Below, piece after piece: positions 11,497 to 24,287 of a stretch of DNA of 36,249 bases (position 1 is its first letter; each line of letters begins with the position of its first letter). The notes beneath the pieces were generated by a model. The model was not told where the DNA came from. It saw nothing but the letters and a program-made list of their open reading frames with translations, and did no database searches. Source of the stretch: Didymodactylos carnosus (Eukaryota > Rotifera > Eurotatoria > Philodinida > Philodinidae). The DNA lies in the NCBI GenBank assembly GCA_905250885.1, contig CAJNOQ010000847.1, forward strand, positions 3,871 through 40,119, written 5' to 3'. A program made the translations under genes and the position numbers.

Positions 11497-11513
11497 TGTT
11501 TAATATTGTTCAT
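11463..11513 (-). promoter_or_regulatory. Upstream ORF overlapping the ZFHX start codon
   Basis: An ATG 17 bases before the main start opens a 16-codon frame ([16 protein letters not shown]) that ends 31 bases past the main ATG in another frame. If it lies in the mRNA leader it could lower initiation at the main start. A polypyrimidine-poor TATTTTAG just upstream (about 11530-11537) could be a 5' splice or trans-splice acceptor; this is inference. Confidence 0.3.
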
Positions 11514-13430
11514 AGCTTAATATAAATCTAAAATAGGTTCAAGAAAACAATTGTTTACTGTTCATTCATAATGATAATAAAATAGGATTACTAGTACAAA
11601 AAGAAATTTGAAAAATTTTTGTAATTATCATGAGAAATCGATAATTTCTCAAGACATTCATTAAATCGGTCTTATTTCATCGTTGAAAAAAAGAACTAAA
11701 ACGCAACACAATGTCTTCTCTCTTTTTTTTTTTTTATTGTTATTGAGCAAGTAATATCTATACGTATAACGTAATGCGTATAAGTGTGCGATAATGAAAA
11801 GTGAAAGTTCATTTGGAATAAGAGAACAAGTAAAAAAAAAATCGGTTGAGTATTATTTTGAGACAAGCAACAAAACAGCGAGGCCTATTAGAGATAATGG
11901 TAACAGCCAAAAGAACAAAAAAAAAAGTGTATACCGAAAAATAATAATAATATATGTACATTCAAACAAATATTTCTTTTCTTCTAATCATCATCAGTAT
12001 ATTCATTTCATTCTTCAGTTCTTTCTTCTCATTCTCATTCTTGAATCGAACCGAAAAGATAAAACATCCATATTTATACCAAACAATCACAAAAAAAAAA
12101 AAAAAAATTTCAAACTGAAGAGACAAAACTCTTATGCATACACACACACACACATAATTTCGAGTAACAAAATGTAATTGCACTTGTTTTATGTGTTTGT
12201 GTGTGCACGCAAATCCAATCGCAATACATACATATTCACCAACTACACCGCTAACGAACAAACACATCTCTCTCTTCTTATATATGCCTACAAAATTATT
12301 ATTATTATGATTATTACATTGTTACACAGCATTCGTTCATTTTCCTCATTTTTTTCTCTTTTCTTTTTCTCTTTTTTTTCTCTTAATAAAGCTAAAATCA
12401 AATCAAATCAGCCACACAGTCCAGTGCGGTTATGTAGTATGATTATTATAGATAAAAAAAACGACGTCGAGCACAACACGAAGAAAATATTCTTTTAGTG
12501 TCTAATTGCTCTTTTTTTAACAATCTTTTTTTTTTCTTCATTTCGATTCATTTGGTTCTAGATTCCGTCGATGTATAAGAACGATTATTGTTTTGCTAGA
12601 TATTGAGACAGAGAGTAAGAGAAAGAAAATAATTTAATGATGATGAAAAGAGATAGAGAAAAGTAGAAAATTATGACGATGAGGATAGAGGATATGATTA
12701 AAAAATAACTGGAATATAATAGACGTAGACATAGTAGCGGAAGCAAAATACAAGGTGGATTGAGAACTGATTAAAAAAAGCAGAATTTAATATGAAAATT
12801 ATGTTAGAGCAAGCGAGAAAAAGAGGGAAAAAAAATAAATTACTCTGTTTTGACTGTTAGAGTTAATAAATAAAATAATTTTCAAAAATAGAAATAAACG
12901 ATTTTGTTTACAAACAAAAACTAACTTTTTCTTGTAATAAAAAAATTTTATCATGTATAGTTTTAATTATTTCATTCATGTCTCTAAAGCTTCTCGATTT
13001 TCGCAAAAAACAGAATTCGCAAAAATAATTGTTTTGAAAATAGTTATCTCTACTATTTTATATCAAAAATAATAAATAATTTCTTGCTATCAACTGAATC
13101 GAAGCATATATTGGTCAGTAATACTCACTAAGTTGAGATTTTGTTTATAAAAAAAAAAAGAAGAAAAGTTTATATACCTGTTTTTACTAAAAGGTAGTAG
13201 TTGTTGCGTTCATTCATTAGCTATATTGTGCGTAACTATGTAAGGAAAAAAAAAGTTGGTGTTCAAATATACGATGTACATATAAATGAAATGTAATGAA
13301 GAAAATCGGACAATGTTTGTTAGTTGATTTCTTTATTTCATTTTCATATTTTGAGCTTGCTTTTATTCTTCTAATGGTGGTGATGAGAATAAGAAGAAGA
13401 AGAGAAGAAAACAACAAATGTTAAAGATTT

Positions 13431-13448
13431 GTGTGTGTGTGTGTGTGT
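13431..13448. repeat. (GT)9 microsatellite
   Basis: Nine GT units directly after ATTT. Confidence 0.9.
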
Positions 13449-13948
13449 ATACTATACCGCTCACTATATACGATTACCTAATCAAGTGGATAAAAAAACG
13501 TGAGAAAAAAAAGGAATAAAATGAAAAAAAATTACATTTCTTTGTATATAATAATAAAGTATAATTTTTTTCCTCTTCTTCTCTGTATGAATGTTTGTGG
13601 CGATCATTATTATTTTGGCAATAAGATCATTTACGATTTTTCATCGTATATACACTCATATACCTATTGTTATCTCTCTCTCTCTCTATATATATGCTCC
13701 GTATATATATATCTTATTCTTTGTCTATGATGAATATGTATCATTATATTTGCTTCTGAAATAAGCAGATTGTGTATGTGCTTGCCTGGACTTTTTTTTT
13801 TTTTTTTTTATTTTTAAAAAAGAAATAATGGGTATGCTACATTAAATTCAACAATTATTATCAATCTGTTCGTTTTCTTTTCTTTCTTTATACTCATTTT
13901 CTTTTTTTTTTCTGTTTCACATCAATTTTCTTTATTTGATTAAATGTA

Positions 13949-13973
<25 letters not shown>
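13949..13973. repeat. (TG)12 microsatellite
   Basis: Twelve TG units run into a short TA tract. Confidence 0.9.
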
Positions 13974-13982
<9 letters not shown>

Positions 13983-14654
13983 TTGAGTAACATATTTTAT
14001 ATAAAAGAACAAAAAGAGAAGAAAAAAAACAAATGAAATTTTCAAAAGTCTTTTTTCTTTATTCTTTTACAGTAGATTATGTTTGAATAAAAGTTAAGTT
14101 TAGAAGAACGTTGTATGTATGTAGAGTAATTTTTTAATTTACTTTTAAATAGGATCGGTTATATCAGAGCACCAAATTTCAAGCAAAAAAACAAAAAAAA
14201 GAAACAATCCTATGACGGATAAGCTAAAATAGTTGCTTTTCATCAAAAACAAAAAACACATACAATACTATTCACTATACGACATTATTTTATAGTGTTA
14301 AAAAGAAGAAAAGAGTAAATAATTTATGTTTATCGAAAATATATATATATTAACTAATAAAAAAACTATAAAATGATGAAACGAATAAATATATAACAAA
14401 ATCAATCGTCTTACAAATAAATTATATCTCTTTCTCATTTTTTGTCTCGACATCTCTACCTGTCTCGTATGATGTCTATATAAAAAAATAAAAAATACGA
14501 TCAAACTATTAAAATTGTCATATACACTTTTGAATAATGATGGTCATTTTTGTTCTCTTTTGGTTCATTTAATATATACGATTTTCTACTTGTATGTACA
14601 TATACTTACTTATTCTTACATAGGGATATGGTTTGTTTGTAAAAAAAATATAGT

Positions 14655-14656
<2 letters not shown>

Positions 14657-14687
<31 letters not shown>
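14657..14687. repeat. (CT)n microsatellite
   Basis: About fourteen CT units with one interruption. Similar CT tracts occur at about 17560-17580 and 15068-15080. Confidence 0.9.
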
Positions 14688-15178
14688 GACTTACTCACTC
14701 ACAAATCATTAGAGAGATGTTCCACTCAGATTAATAAATAATGAGTGAACCTCATTTTTGTCCATTGCAAATATATTTTAAATATTTATATTTACACATT
14801 CATATTTATAGTTGGTCGTTATTCTTTTTTTTTTTTTTTTTCTTTTTGATCATTTTCTCTATGTTTTACACATTACACATTTTTTAATCATGTAACACGA
14901 CACTTACAGTTCTCTTTTTCCAATCATTATACTTCATTTCATTTTTTCTTTCTTTCTCTTTTTCTCTTTCTCTGTGACCAGGTTAAGGTGCAGTTATGTA
15001 TTCAATTACGGTGTGGACATAAAATTTAAATTAAATATTCGCCAATAATCGTACATATATATACACATCTCTCTCTCTCTATATATATATGTATATAAAT
15101 ATATTTAAAATTGTTCCGTTTGTCCTCTTGTGTGAATGTGTGATAAGGGGAAAACTCAAGAGTTCTCATTTTTTTTTT

Positions 15179-15201
15179 CTTCTTCTTCTTCTTCTTCTTC
15201 T
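15179..15201. repeat. (CTT)n microsatellite
   Basis: About seven to eight CTT units. Other triplet tracts in this flank and the next are AAT at about 17472-17491 and 21243-21269, and CTT near 21668-21685. Confidence 0.9.
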
Positions 15202-15408
15202 CTTTTCCTTGTCAATTTTCAACTCAATGTTGATCACATTTCTTCTTTTTTTCTTTTGCATAACGCACATTCACACAATATTTGTGTATATTACTATTAG
15301 TGAGATATGTTCAATACTGTTAATGATTGTTAGTGTAAATAGAGAATAGAAAGAGAATGAATATAAAGGTGAAATAAACGAGTAAAAAATAAATTAAAAT
15401 AACGCAAC

Positions 15409-15433
15409 ATATATATATATATATATATATATA
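15409..15433. repeat. (AT)n microsatellite
   Basis: About twelve AT units. A (CA)n tract follows at about 16006-16027. Confidence 0.9.
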
Positions 15434-18359
15434 CAGACTTTTATATATGATGAACAAAAATTATTTTTTCTGTTCTGTTTTGTTGTTTTTTTTTATTATT
15501 TTTTATTTCTTTCGTTTCTTTTCTAGTCGTATCTATTTTATATTCATGGTATTATCAAATTCACTTTATCAAATAGCAAGTTAAGGATAGATTAACAAAA
15601 TAGACTTTAATATAGTTCGATGTTCATTTGTTTAGATTTAAATTTTGTTTTCTTTTTGATTGATGATAAATGAACATTGAAATAATGTTGTCAATGAGAA
15701 ATAGTTTTACTTAATATAGAATACTAACTAAAAGTAGAAAAGCCCTAATGTCTTACCGTTCTATCTCTCTTTATATTTAGAATGCGAAAGAATTTTATCA
15801 ATAGAAGAAAAGTAGGTTACAATATGTTCTTCTGCAAAAAACTTGTTAATTGCCCAGAAGCTAATTGGCCATACACACGATGATTTATCAGTGATGACAG
15901 AATAACGTAAACTTTATCTTTCTTCTATTCTGTTTTTGAGATCTCTCTCTATATATATATCAGAAAGTACAAGTGCATCAAACACATCTTGTACATATTA
16001 ATAGAACACACACACACACACACACACCATAGTAGTATTAGCAAAGATATAGAACTACTTGAAAAATCAATGTTGACGTGATGTAATTGAGAATATAAGC
16101 ACCATAAATAGAAAACGGTGTTTTTTCTCGTATATATACATCAACAAAAAAAAAGAAATTATTATTTTCCTACTTGCATATGTAATCATAACTATTATTA
16201 TGTCGTAGATGATAGTGATGGTATTTAAAATGATTCTCTTCTCTTTCCTCTTTTCTTTTTTTTTTTTTTTTTAACGTTCAACATATTATGTGTATACGTA
16301 CAAAAAATAAAGGAGACCAAACGAACGATACTAATGAGTCGTTGTTTCACACTTACATATTTTATGGGAATTGAGAGCAAGAGAAAAGACAAAAAAAAAT
16401 GAATTTTTGCTTTTTTATTCTTTCTTTTTTTATTTCTTTCTTTAACTATCACTTGTACAAGAATCACGTAGCAATGCAGAAATAGATATTTATACATAAT
16501 ACAATCAAAATGAAGAGGAACAAAAAATACACACGCATACAACTAAACAAAACTAAATTATCTTGATAAGAAAAAAAAAAACCCGGTTGGAATTGATAAT
16601 CATATGCGTATAATAAATACGCACGAAAATAACGATGTATAGTTAAAAGTTTCTTCAAAATTAGCGAAGGACATAGATCTTTTCTTTTCTAAGAAAAGAA
16701 TAAAGCCGTTAGGCACTTCTGTCAGCTTATATTCATCTTCAAAAGAATTATTTTAAGACTTCTTTTATTTCCCAAAGAAGAAATTGACGCTTTAAGAAGA
16801 CCACTAAAGAGCAGTTAAAGATTTTTGTTGACATTTCTAGTATATCAACTTTTATTCACAGTATAATGAATTTTTAATTTATTTTTTAGTGTTATTATTT
16901 CATATGGAAGTATATATAGAATTTTAATAGTTTGATTTGTTGTTTTTTCGATCTCCGTAACAAAAAAAAAATCATCGCTTAAGGCTAGTGCATATGAAAA
17001 TCTTTTCAAAATAAAACTTTATCATTTTTTTTTCCTTTATTTTTAAAGAAACTATATCAGTAGGTCGCACATTGCATAGAAAGCATCATCTTAAATAGTT
17101 AAAATATTATATTTTCAGTGTCAACAAAAAATATATTTGAATATATTTGTTCCAATAAAAAAACAAAAATAAAATTAACTCACGTGATTTTGATGATAAT
17201 ACGAGAAAGATCAACACACACACTATTTTGATATATGGTGATGATGTGAGGATGATCGAAAAAAAGCGAATAAAAAATCGAAAAGATATGAGAGAATCTT
17301 ATCAGCCATACAAATCGTTAATGATGATGATGATTTGCACACAATAAAAAGAAAAGAAAAAAAATATATACTGAATGAATGAGAATGGCAACTTGTGTGT
17401 GCTGTGCTACATTCGTCTCTAAATATATTTAACTCGAAAAAAAAGTTTTTGATCGTTTTTCTTTTCCTATCAATAATAATAATAATAATAATGAATATAA
17501 AAAAAACCTTAAAGATTCTTCCTCTTCTTCTTCGTTATTTTAAAAAAATTTTCCTCTCTTTCTCTCTCTCTCTCTCTCTCTTCTTCTAGTCGTGCACTAT
17601 ATAGAGACTATATGTGTTGGCATCATCAACTTCGCTTTTTTTACTAATTAGAAATCAATGAGAACGATGCGAAGAAGGAAATACAAAAAATAAGTCGAGA
17701 AAAGCAACTAACATAAAAATAAAAACTAGGAGAAAAAAAAAAAATAAGATTAAATTACTTTACTTTACTGAGACCGAAAAAAAAGGATGAGGCAAAAAAG
17801 ATAATGATAATGATGAAAGAAATGGGGATGTGAATTGAAATGATAATAATGTCAACAAGAAAAAAAAGATGATTATAATTACGATCCTTCTAAATGATGA
17901 TAATGATGTTGAATAAGAAAGAGAGAAATGAACGGAAGATGAATGAAGCGGATGAGACGAGAGAGAGAGAGAGAGAAAATGATAACGTTATTAATATGTT
18001 GTTAGAGAGTGTGCATTGCATAGTTCTTCTCTTCTCTTATTAGTACACACCATACACACAATCAACGTAATTTTTTTTCTCTTCTAAAAATAAGATGTCA
18101 GTAACAATAGTATCAGTTATTCTTCTTACCAAAGAAACGCTTATTATTTTATGGCTATACAATTTAGCAATAACTCGATTCTTAGTAGTTATCCAATATA
18201 GAGTGATCAACAACAACTACTATTTTAGTACTAATGATCAATCATATTTATCATCTATGATGAATATGTCATAAAATAAATCTATACATGTGAATAGACA
18301 CAAAACAGAGAAAAGATAACAGAACAGAATGCAAAGGATGAAAGATATCAAATCGATGG

Positions 18360-18755
18360 TTTTGGCCAATAATATATTTTTTTGCAGTTTTTTTCCTCTA
18401 AATAAATCTATAATCAATGATATCTTGAACATTTTTGATTTATTGAATTTCTTCTATTTTTTTTACTTTTATTTTTTTTATTTTGTGTATTGAACCAAAA
18501 GAAATTTTTTGAGCATTCGATGTTTCAATTTTTCTCCGAAATATTACTGAAAATATGTCTGTATCGATGATCACGATCATAAAAACATGGAAAAATCTCT
18601 TCTTAGCATCTTCTATTTTAATATCCAAGTGATATTTGGTATGATCCAGCATACACCGATATCTCCGTAAATCATCTAGTTCTGTGTAAAACGTCTTGAG
18701 AAAAGCTGAATAAAGAAGAAAAAAAATCGCAAAAATGTTTATCCTTTCCAATATT
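18360..18755 (-). repeat. Left arm of the foldback, uninterrupted
   Basis: This arm preserves the sequence across the site at which the other arm carries the insertion (near 18439-18444). On the minus strand it has an ORF at 18440-18751 with FYTELDDLRRYRC, DIKIEDAKKRFFHV and MIVIIDTDIFSVIFR. I do not recognise the peptide. Confidence 0.8.
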
Positions 18756-19039
18756 CATGGATACCGCGTAGGAGTGAACCTAGACAGCACTGTCCTTTCA
18801 TTCTTTGGCTATCACACGATGTCTGTCGCCGCTTTCAACTTAAAAAATTTATGAATCCGTCTGTGATAACGCATTCAATTTTAAAATAAAGGAATATGGA
18901 TTCATAAAATCTCAAAGATTTTCAAGTTTTCTTGAAATGCATAGTTTTGTGTGTTTTTTATAAATAGATCTATATTCTTTTTACACCATCAATGACGTAC
19001 TATCAAAAAAGTTCCAAATACTTTAAATTCAATGCATCG

Positions 19040-19373
19040 CATATCGAAAAGGATAAACGTTATTTTCAATTTTTTTTCTTCGTTATTCAGCTTTTCTCGA
19101 GATATTTTATACGAAACTAAAGGATTTACGGAGATACGGGGTGTTGTTGGATTATATCAAATATTACTCGGATATCAAACTGGAAGATGCTAAGAAAACA
19201 TTTTTCCATGTGATAAAGAGTTTTCTTATGATTGTGATCGTCGACGCAGACATATTTTCAGCAGTATTTAGGATGTATTTTAGAGAAACATTGAAACTCG
19301 AATGCTCAAAAATTTCTTTTTCGGTTTAATACACGAAAAAAAGAAATAAAAGTAAAAAATAGAAGAAATTCAA
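19040..19373 (+). repeat. Inner part of the foldback right arm
   Basis: The plus strand carries the counterpart frame: FYTKLKDLRRYG, DIKLEDAKKTFFHV and MIVIVDADIFSAVFR. A 12-base insertion relative to the other arm (IKSF) keeps the frame. The arm stops at the left edge of the CACTA-type element and resumes at 20228. Confidence 0.8.
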
Positions 19374-20227
19374 CACTAAAAATTGTGTGTAACATGCACA
19401 GTTTTAGTACACATTTTTTTATATATAACACGGATTGAATAGATCACATTCGAGTCTGGCGGATTATGTATAAGTGTATTTATTTCACACACCTTCATAC
19501 ATAACACATTTACACACAAACATATTAATCAGTATGCACGTGCGTTGATATGTGTAATAGAAAAAGAAAAAAATAAGTTCAAGAATGGGACTCCATACGT
19601 CCAGAGTGATAAAATTGATAACGTTGTACTCCTTCTTCGCCGTTGTACTACATCTATGTATGCACGCTTGTGGGTTTTATGCGATGATATCATCACATTT
19701 TCAAACTGTTGTACAGTAGACTTTCATACAACGTGACGTAAGAGTTTCTCGATGAGAATTCGACAGTTTCAGAGCATTGCGCTCATTTTTATTAGGAACT
19801 GAGATACCTTTTGTCTTTTACAGCAATTTTGAATACGAATTCAAATGCATCAAGAAGGTTCGCGCTGTCAAACATTCGCCGAACTTTCATTAGACAGTAA
19901 TCTGAAATGACTTTTGATACATGACGTTTGAACGTAAAAGCCCTTTTGTCAGAGATTAATCATCTGAGGTAGGTCTTAGTGCCTTTTCAGGTCACTTAAC
20001 TAGTGGAATTCTATGGTTTTCTTTCTCCTTATAAAGACACTTGCACACATTGATGCGCATCCATGCAACACAGAAAAACGCATTAATATACCTCCACACA
20101 CAACTTTAATACACAATCACACATTAACACCTTTACGCACAAAAGCACAAAACACGAACATATATATACACACAATTCTGTGTTGACGCACTTCTGATTG
20201 TGTTAATACACAATTTTTTTTATAGTG
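19374..20227. mobile_element. 854-bp non-autonomous CACTA-type DNA transposon
   Basis: It begins CACTAAAAATTGTGTGTAAC and ends as the inverse of CACTATAAAAAAAATTGTGT. A 2-bp AA flanks it on each side (19372-19373 and 20228-20229). The intact foldback arm has the pre-insertion site, AAATTC-AA-TAAATC in the same orientation, which confirms insertion and target duplication. The subterminal 150-200 bp on each side are crowded with short TGTGTNA / TNACACA words, as expected for transposase-binding repeats of CACTA (En/Spm-type) elements. No transposase ORF is visible, so it would depend on an enzyme encoded elsewhere. Confidence 0.8.
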
Positions 20228-20300
20228 AATAGACCAGAAATGTCCAAGATATCATTGAATATAGATTTATTTAGAGGGAAAAACCTACAAAAGAATTGGT

Positions 20301-22991
20301 GTCTAAAATAAATCGCTTGCTCTCTCTCGTCAACTGAAGCTGATAATCGGTTGCATTATGCATTTAAAGCACTCATAAACAATATTTTCGTAAAAAAGTG
20401 AGATGGATTTGGTAAATTGAAGAATCAGTTACAAAAAATTTCCTCTTAAACTCGTGTAAACCACCGTAAAGTCCACGACTAGTTGTCCGTTAGATGGCAT
20501 GATTCATTTGTTTCATATATATGGCACAAAGTTTAGTGTAAATGTGCATAATCTTCTTACAAATTTTTACATGTAATCTTTAGACTCTGTATTTACGTAT
20601 AACAATTTATTTAAAAAAAATATTGTACGCATATAAATGCGTAAACTTTCATAAATTCACTTTTTGTTTTGCTCGTAGATAGATTATGTTAATAAATAAC
20701 TCATCTAAATCTTATGTATAGAGAAGACTATAGCGGAATAATTAGTCTCTAGAAACAGAGTGTCGGTTGAATACACGTTGTTCAATCCTCTATTGGCTGT
20801 ATTAGTGTTTCGCTTCGAAAAATAATATGAATGACGAAAAAATTCTCGTAATAGAATTTTGATATTTGACAAAATCTTTTGTATAATTGTGATCAACTAC
20901 ATGCACAAAACACTGAGTTATTCATCCTCTAGATGTCGCTATATCTCAAGTATATCTAAAGGTAGTACTGCTTGTTTTTATGGATCCATCATTCGTTAAC
21001 TTACATTGAATCTAGATGATTGCATTTTTTTTTTTTTGTTTTCATTATAAGTTCGTGAGAGATAATGTCGTAAACTGTGAAAGTCTAATTGAAGCAAATC
21101 GAACATACCACTTATTCTGGCGTACAGTTGACTCGAAAAAAGAAAAAGGAAGCAAAAAAAAGAGTGGAGGAACAAAAAGTGAGACAACAAAGTAAAATAA
21201 TAATAAAAAAGAGCGAAGTGTATAATTCCAGTGTGCTATGTTATAATAATAATAATAATAATAATAATATTTTTATGATAATAGCTATAGTGTTTATGGA
21301 TAATCAAAAAGAGAATGGGGACAACAAACTTTCGTAAAAACGATTGTTGTTATTTGTCAATAGACATAGATGTATAATTTCTTTTCTTTCTCTCTCTCTC
21401 CCATTTATTAGAAAGTTAGTTAGTGTGATATAAAAAACACAGACAGCAGTATTTTTCTTTTCTATTACTCTTGATGGGTTTTTCTTCTTTATTTTTTTAT
21501 TATAATACTACTTCTGTCGTAGTTATGTGAACGCAAACATCTAGATGTAAAATAATACAACATAAGAGAATACTTGCTCTATGCAGTAATAGTAATTTTC
21601 GTAAAGCATGCAATAGCAAATAACCGTCTCAAAAACTGTTTCCGTTCGATGTTTCTCTTTTTTTTTCTTCTTCTTCTTCTTCTTATAGTCTCTCTCATAC
21701 TACAACTTCACAGTCTTTCTAATGAATGAAGTTAGAGGCGTTAATTAATTGCCGATGCTGTAATTAGTCGCACACACAACACATGATTTATTGAGAGTCG
21801 TGCAACAACGGATAGAATAAGAACAGAAAAAAAAAATCTATTTGATTTTTCTTTCTTTCTATACATCACATATATATATATACACGATAAGAACAAAGAA
21901 TAGAGGAAAAAAAGAAAAAAAACATAAAAAAATGAGTGTAATGTACATATATCATGCGACTGCGTATAAATAGATTATGTATATTAGTGAGTGAAAGAAA
22001 AAGAATTTATAGTTGTGTTTTTTAAGCTAGTATATAGAGACAATTGAAAAGAAGAAACTAAAATTTTACTAGTTACGTGAGCGAAGGTTTTACGATCAAG
22101 ATATAATGTTCACTTCTTCAAAATATATCTCGATCATACGGAGAAGAGAAGTAGATTTATTTATTACATAAAGTTCTTTTTTTTTTTTCTTCTCCTTCTT
22201 CTTCTTCCAAATAGTATGCATGAGTATTCTTTATTTTCTTCGATTTTAGTATGTTTTAAATATACAACAAGAGAGAGAAGAATATTAGTTGCATTTGACT
22301 GAACTGACGAGAGTAGAATGACATAATGAACAAAGAGAAGGAGAAAAAATAATAATCATGAACGAAGGTTTAAAACTATGCGATATGTATTTGCTCGGTA
22401 GATCAAAATAATCATAGAGTAATAATCTCAACAACATCAACAACAGAAAAGAAATTGGAAATTTCTCGTGACTCGATGAAATAAGATTTGAAAAAAAAAA
22501 AAAAGGCAAAAATGATCGCCAGTATTTTACTCAAGGGAAAAGAACAAGTGTTCATGTAATAACGATTAGAAAAACATTAAATGTATGTGTGCCGTGTCGT
22601 TTTACATGTTCAACATGAATATATATTTGAGCTTTTCTGGTTTTCGATTAGAAGAAAGGTTAGAAATAATTTTCAAACACCGGTCATATCTTTATGTATT
22701 AAGCGATTAAAAAAGTTCGTTTATTTAGTAATTCATTTGAACAAGTCGATTTAAGAAGAACTGTCATCTTAAAAAATAATCAGTCTTAACGAACAGTTAT
22801 ATTGTTTTCTCAAAAAAAGAAAAAAGCTAGACTTCTCTCTAATCATAATTATTTATTGTCGATAAATATCAGACTGTATGATTTGAAAATCGTCAAGCTT
22901 TTTTTTAATTTTATTTCATTGAAACGTACATTATGTATAAAAATATATACCTTCCTCCTTGTTTTGTTATTTAATCTTTGTCTAACTTTAA
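20301..22991. other. Gene-free stretch
   Basis: No supported gene. From about 21000 the character returns to microsatellite-rich DNA (AAT, CTT, poly-A). A small hairpin GGTTGAA...TTCAATCC lies near 20765-20790. Confidence 0.45.
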
Positions 22992-23238
22992 TTAATCTTG
23001 ATCCATCCACTTAAGATCTGTGCCGATCCCAGACGAAAACGAGTGCTTTGGAAGATATGTCTTGCTGCTCTACCAGATAAATAATGAGTGAATGCAATCA
23101 GTTCATATTGATAGTACATCCTATTATCATTCCACGGAATATAAAGTGAAGCGATAAAATCTAACCGTTGTGTTCAGGCAGTATCCAAATGAAACCGATA
23201 GAATTTGGACATATTACGGGTGGTCGGATCAGGGTTAA
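22992..23238. mobile_element. 247-bp TTAA-flanked piggyBac-like MITE
   Basis: TTAA at 22992-22995 and at 23235-23238 bracket inverted ends TTAATCTTGATCCATCCAC and, read inward from the right, TTAACCCTGATCCGACCAC. TTAA targets with ends starting CCCT are typical of the piggyBac superfamily. There is no ORF of note, and the interior is less AT-rich than the flanks. It is internally deleted or a MITE. Confidence 0.65.
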
Positions 23239-24287
23239 ATAAAAGAAGTAAAAACTTTAAGTGCATCTAAAAAGAAAGAAAGTAAATTAATAGGATTTTT
23301 GTATCGAAAGTAAAAAAGAAAGAACAATTCAAAAAATAATGATAGTTTTAGTTTTAATTGCTCAATTGCTACATAAAATGGCAGAAACAAAAGTGTTTGT
23401 GTAAGAAGTAAATAGTTCAAATTTTAAAGAATTGAATTTCCTTTTGTTTTAACTGTAAAAATGAAACTGGGAACAAAATTTGATAACAAATATATCGTAA
23501 TCTAAAACATTCTAAATTTTTTAATACAAAAATTTCAAGATCGATATTGCATGTTGTTTTTCAATAGGTTTCACTCGTATTTAATTATGATTTTTGCTTG
23601 ATTTCTGAAAAAAAAACCAATGTGCTGAGATGAAACCAAATTAATTTGTATACAGGTCGGTCGTAACCAGTGAAGAGTCCTGCGGATCATTCTCATCCAA
23701 TAATTCAGAAGTGTTCTTTTTCCCAGCAAAAGGCTTTGATAGTACCAGTATCTGTGCTGATTCATTATTTGTGTTAAACAGACAACTGTTTGACAGACTG
23801 ATACTGTTTTCTCGTCATTGTTATCTCTTGATTGTTTGATTTGAGTGTGTGACACTAACAATAGTACTATATAGAAAAAATGAGGTGCTTGTCTTTAGAC
23901 TGCTGCCTTTAGATATTTTAATGTTAAACTATGCAGTAATCGCATTTTTGTTATGATCTAATATCCTTCATTGGGATTTCATAAATCGTCACATCTTGTT
24001 CATGATTCGGTTTACTACCGTTGCTCCCAGTTTGCCATCGTTTTCTGTCAGTTTCATTGCGTAAAATATTTATTGAAAATATCCAAAACATGAAGTCACA
24101 ACTCGATCAGAGAAAAAGCGATTAAATGATGACATAGATGGCGGAATGTCTCAGAATCAGAGCAAACTCAAAAAAAAGTTCAAATATCCTCATCGATTAT
24201 CACATGTTTACTTGAGCCAGAATTACGAAAGGTTCAAGCCTACTGATTTGTATTAACATAAACCACTGGTATAAACAAAGATTCAGT

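Larger units (their letters stand above)
11538..18359. other. Gene-free, microsatellite-rich 5' flank of the ZFHX gene
   Basis: About 6.8 kb without a supported gene. Open frames here run through TC, CTT, TA or homopolymer tracts and give low-complexity peptides. GAA, CTT, ATG/ATC and GA tracts are abundant. The position upstream of a developmental regulator makes cis-regulatory function plausible, but no specific binding-site cluster can be claimed by eye. Confidence 0.5.
18360..20300. mobile_element. Foldback (inverted-repeat) element, right arm split by an insertion
   Basis: The left arm (about 18360-18755) is an imperfect inverted repeat of about 19040-19373 continued at 20228-20300. The central spacer is about 285 bp. 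Matching landmarks are AAAGGATAAACNTTNTTTTC near the loop, the GGATTTACGGAGATA block in mid-arm, and CCTCTAAATAAATCTATANTCAATGATATCTTG at the outer end, with its partner lying beyond the 854-bp insertion. Both arms carry a similar frame read outward from the loop (DLRRY, EDAKK, FFHV, MIVI, DIFS in both). No transposase is recognised; this is probably a non-autonomous or decayed element. Confidence 0.8.

Noticed and set aside
11794-12498. Three overlapping frames of 100-127 codons
   Set aside because: Composition is Lys/Ile/Ser/Phe from homopolymer and CA repeats; no domain, no splice context.
16225-16658. Two minus-strand frames with hydrophobic peptides
   Set aside because: Hydrophobicity comes from AAA/GAA-rich DNA read in reverse; no start context or conserved motif.
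23571-23861. 96-codon minus-strand frame
   Set aside because: No recognisable motif, no splice context and no supporting neighbour; cannot be told from chance.
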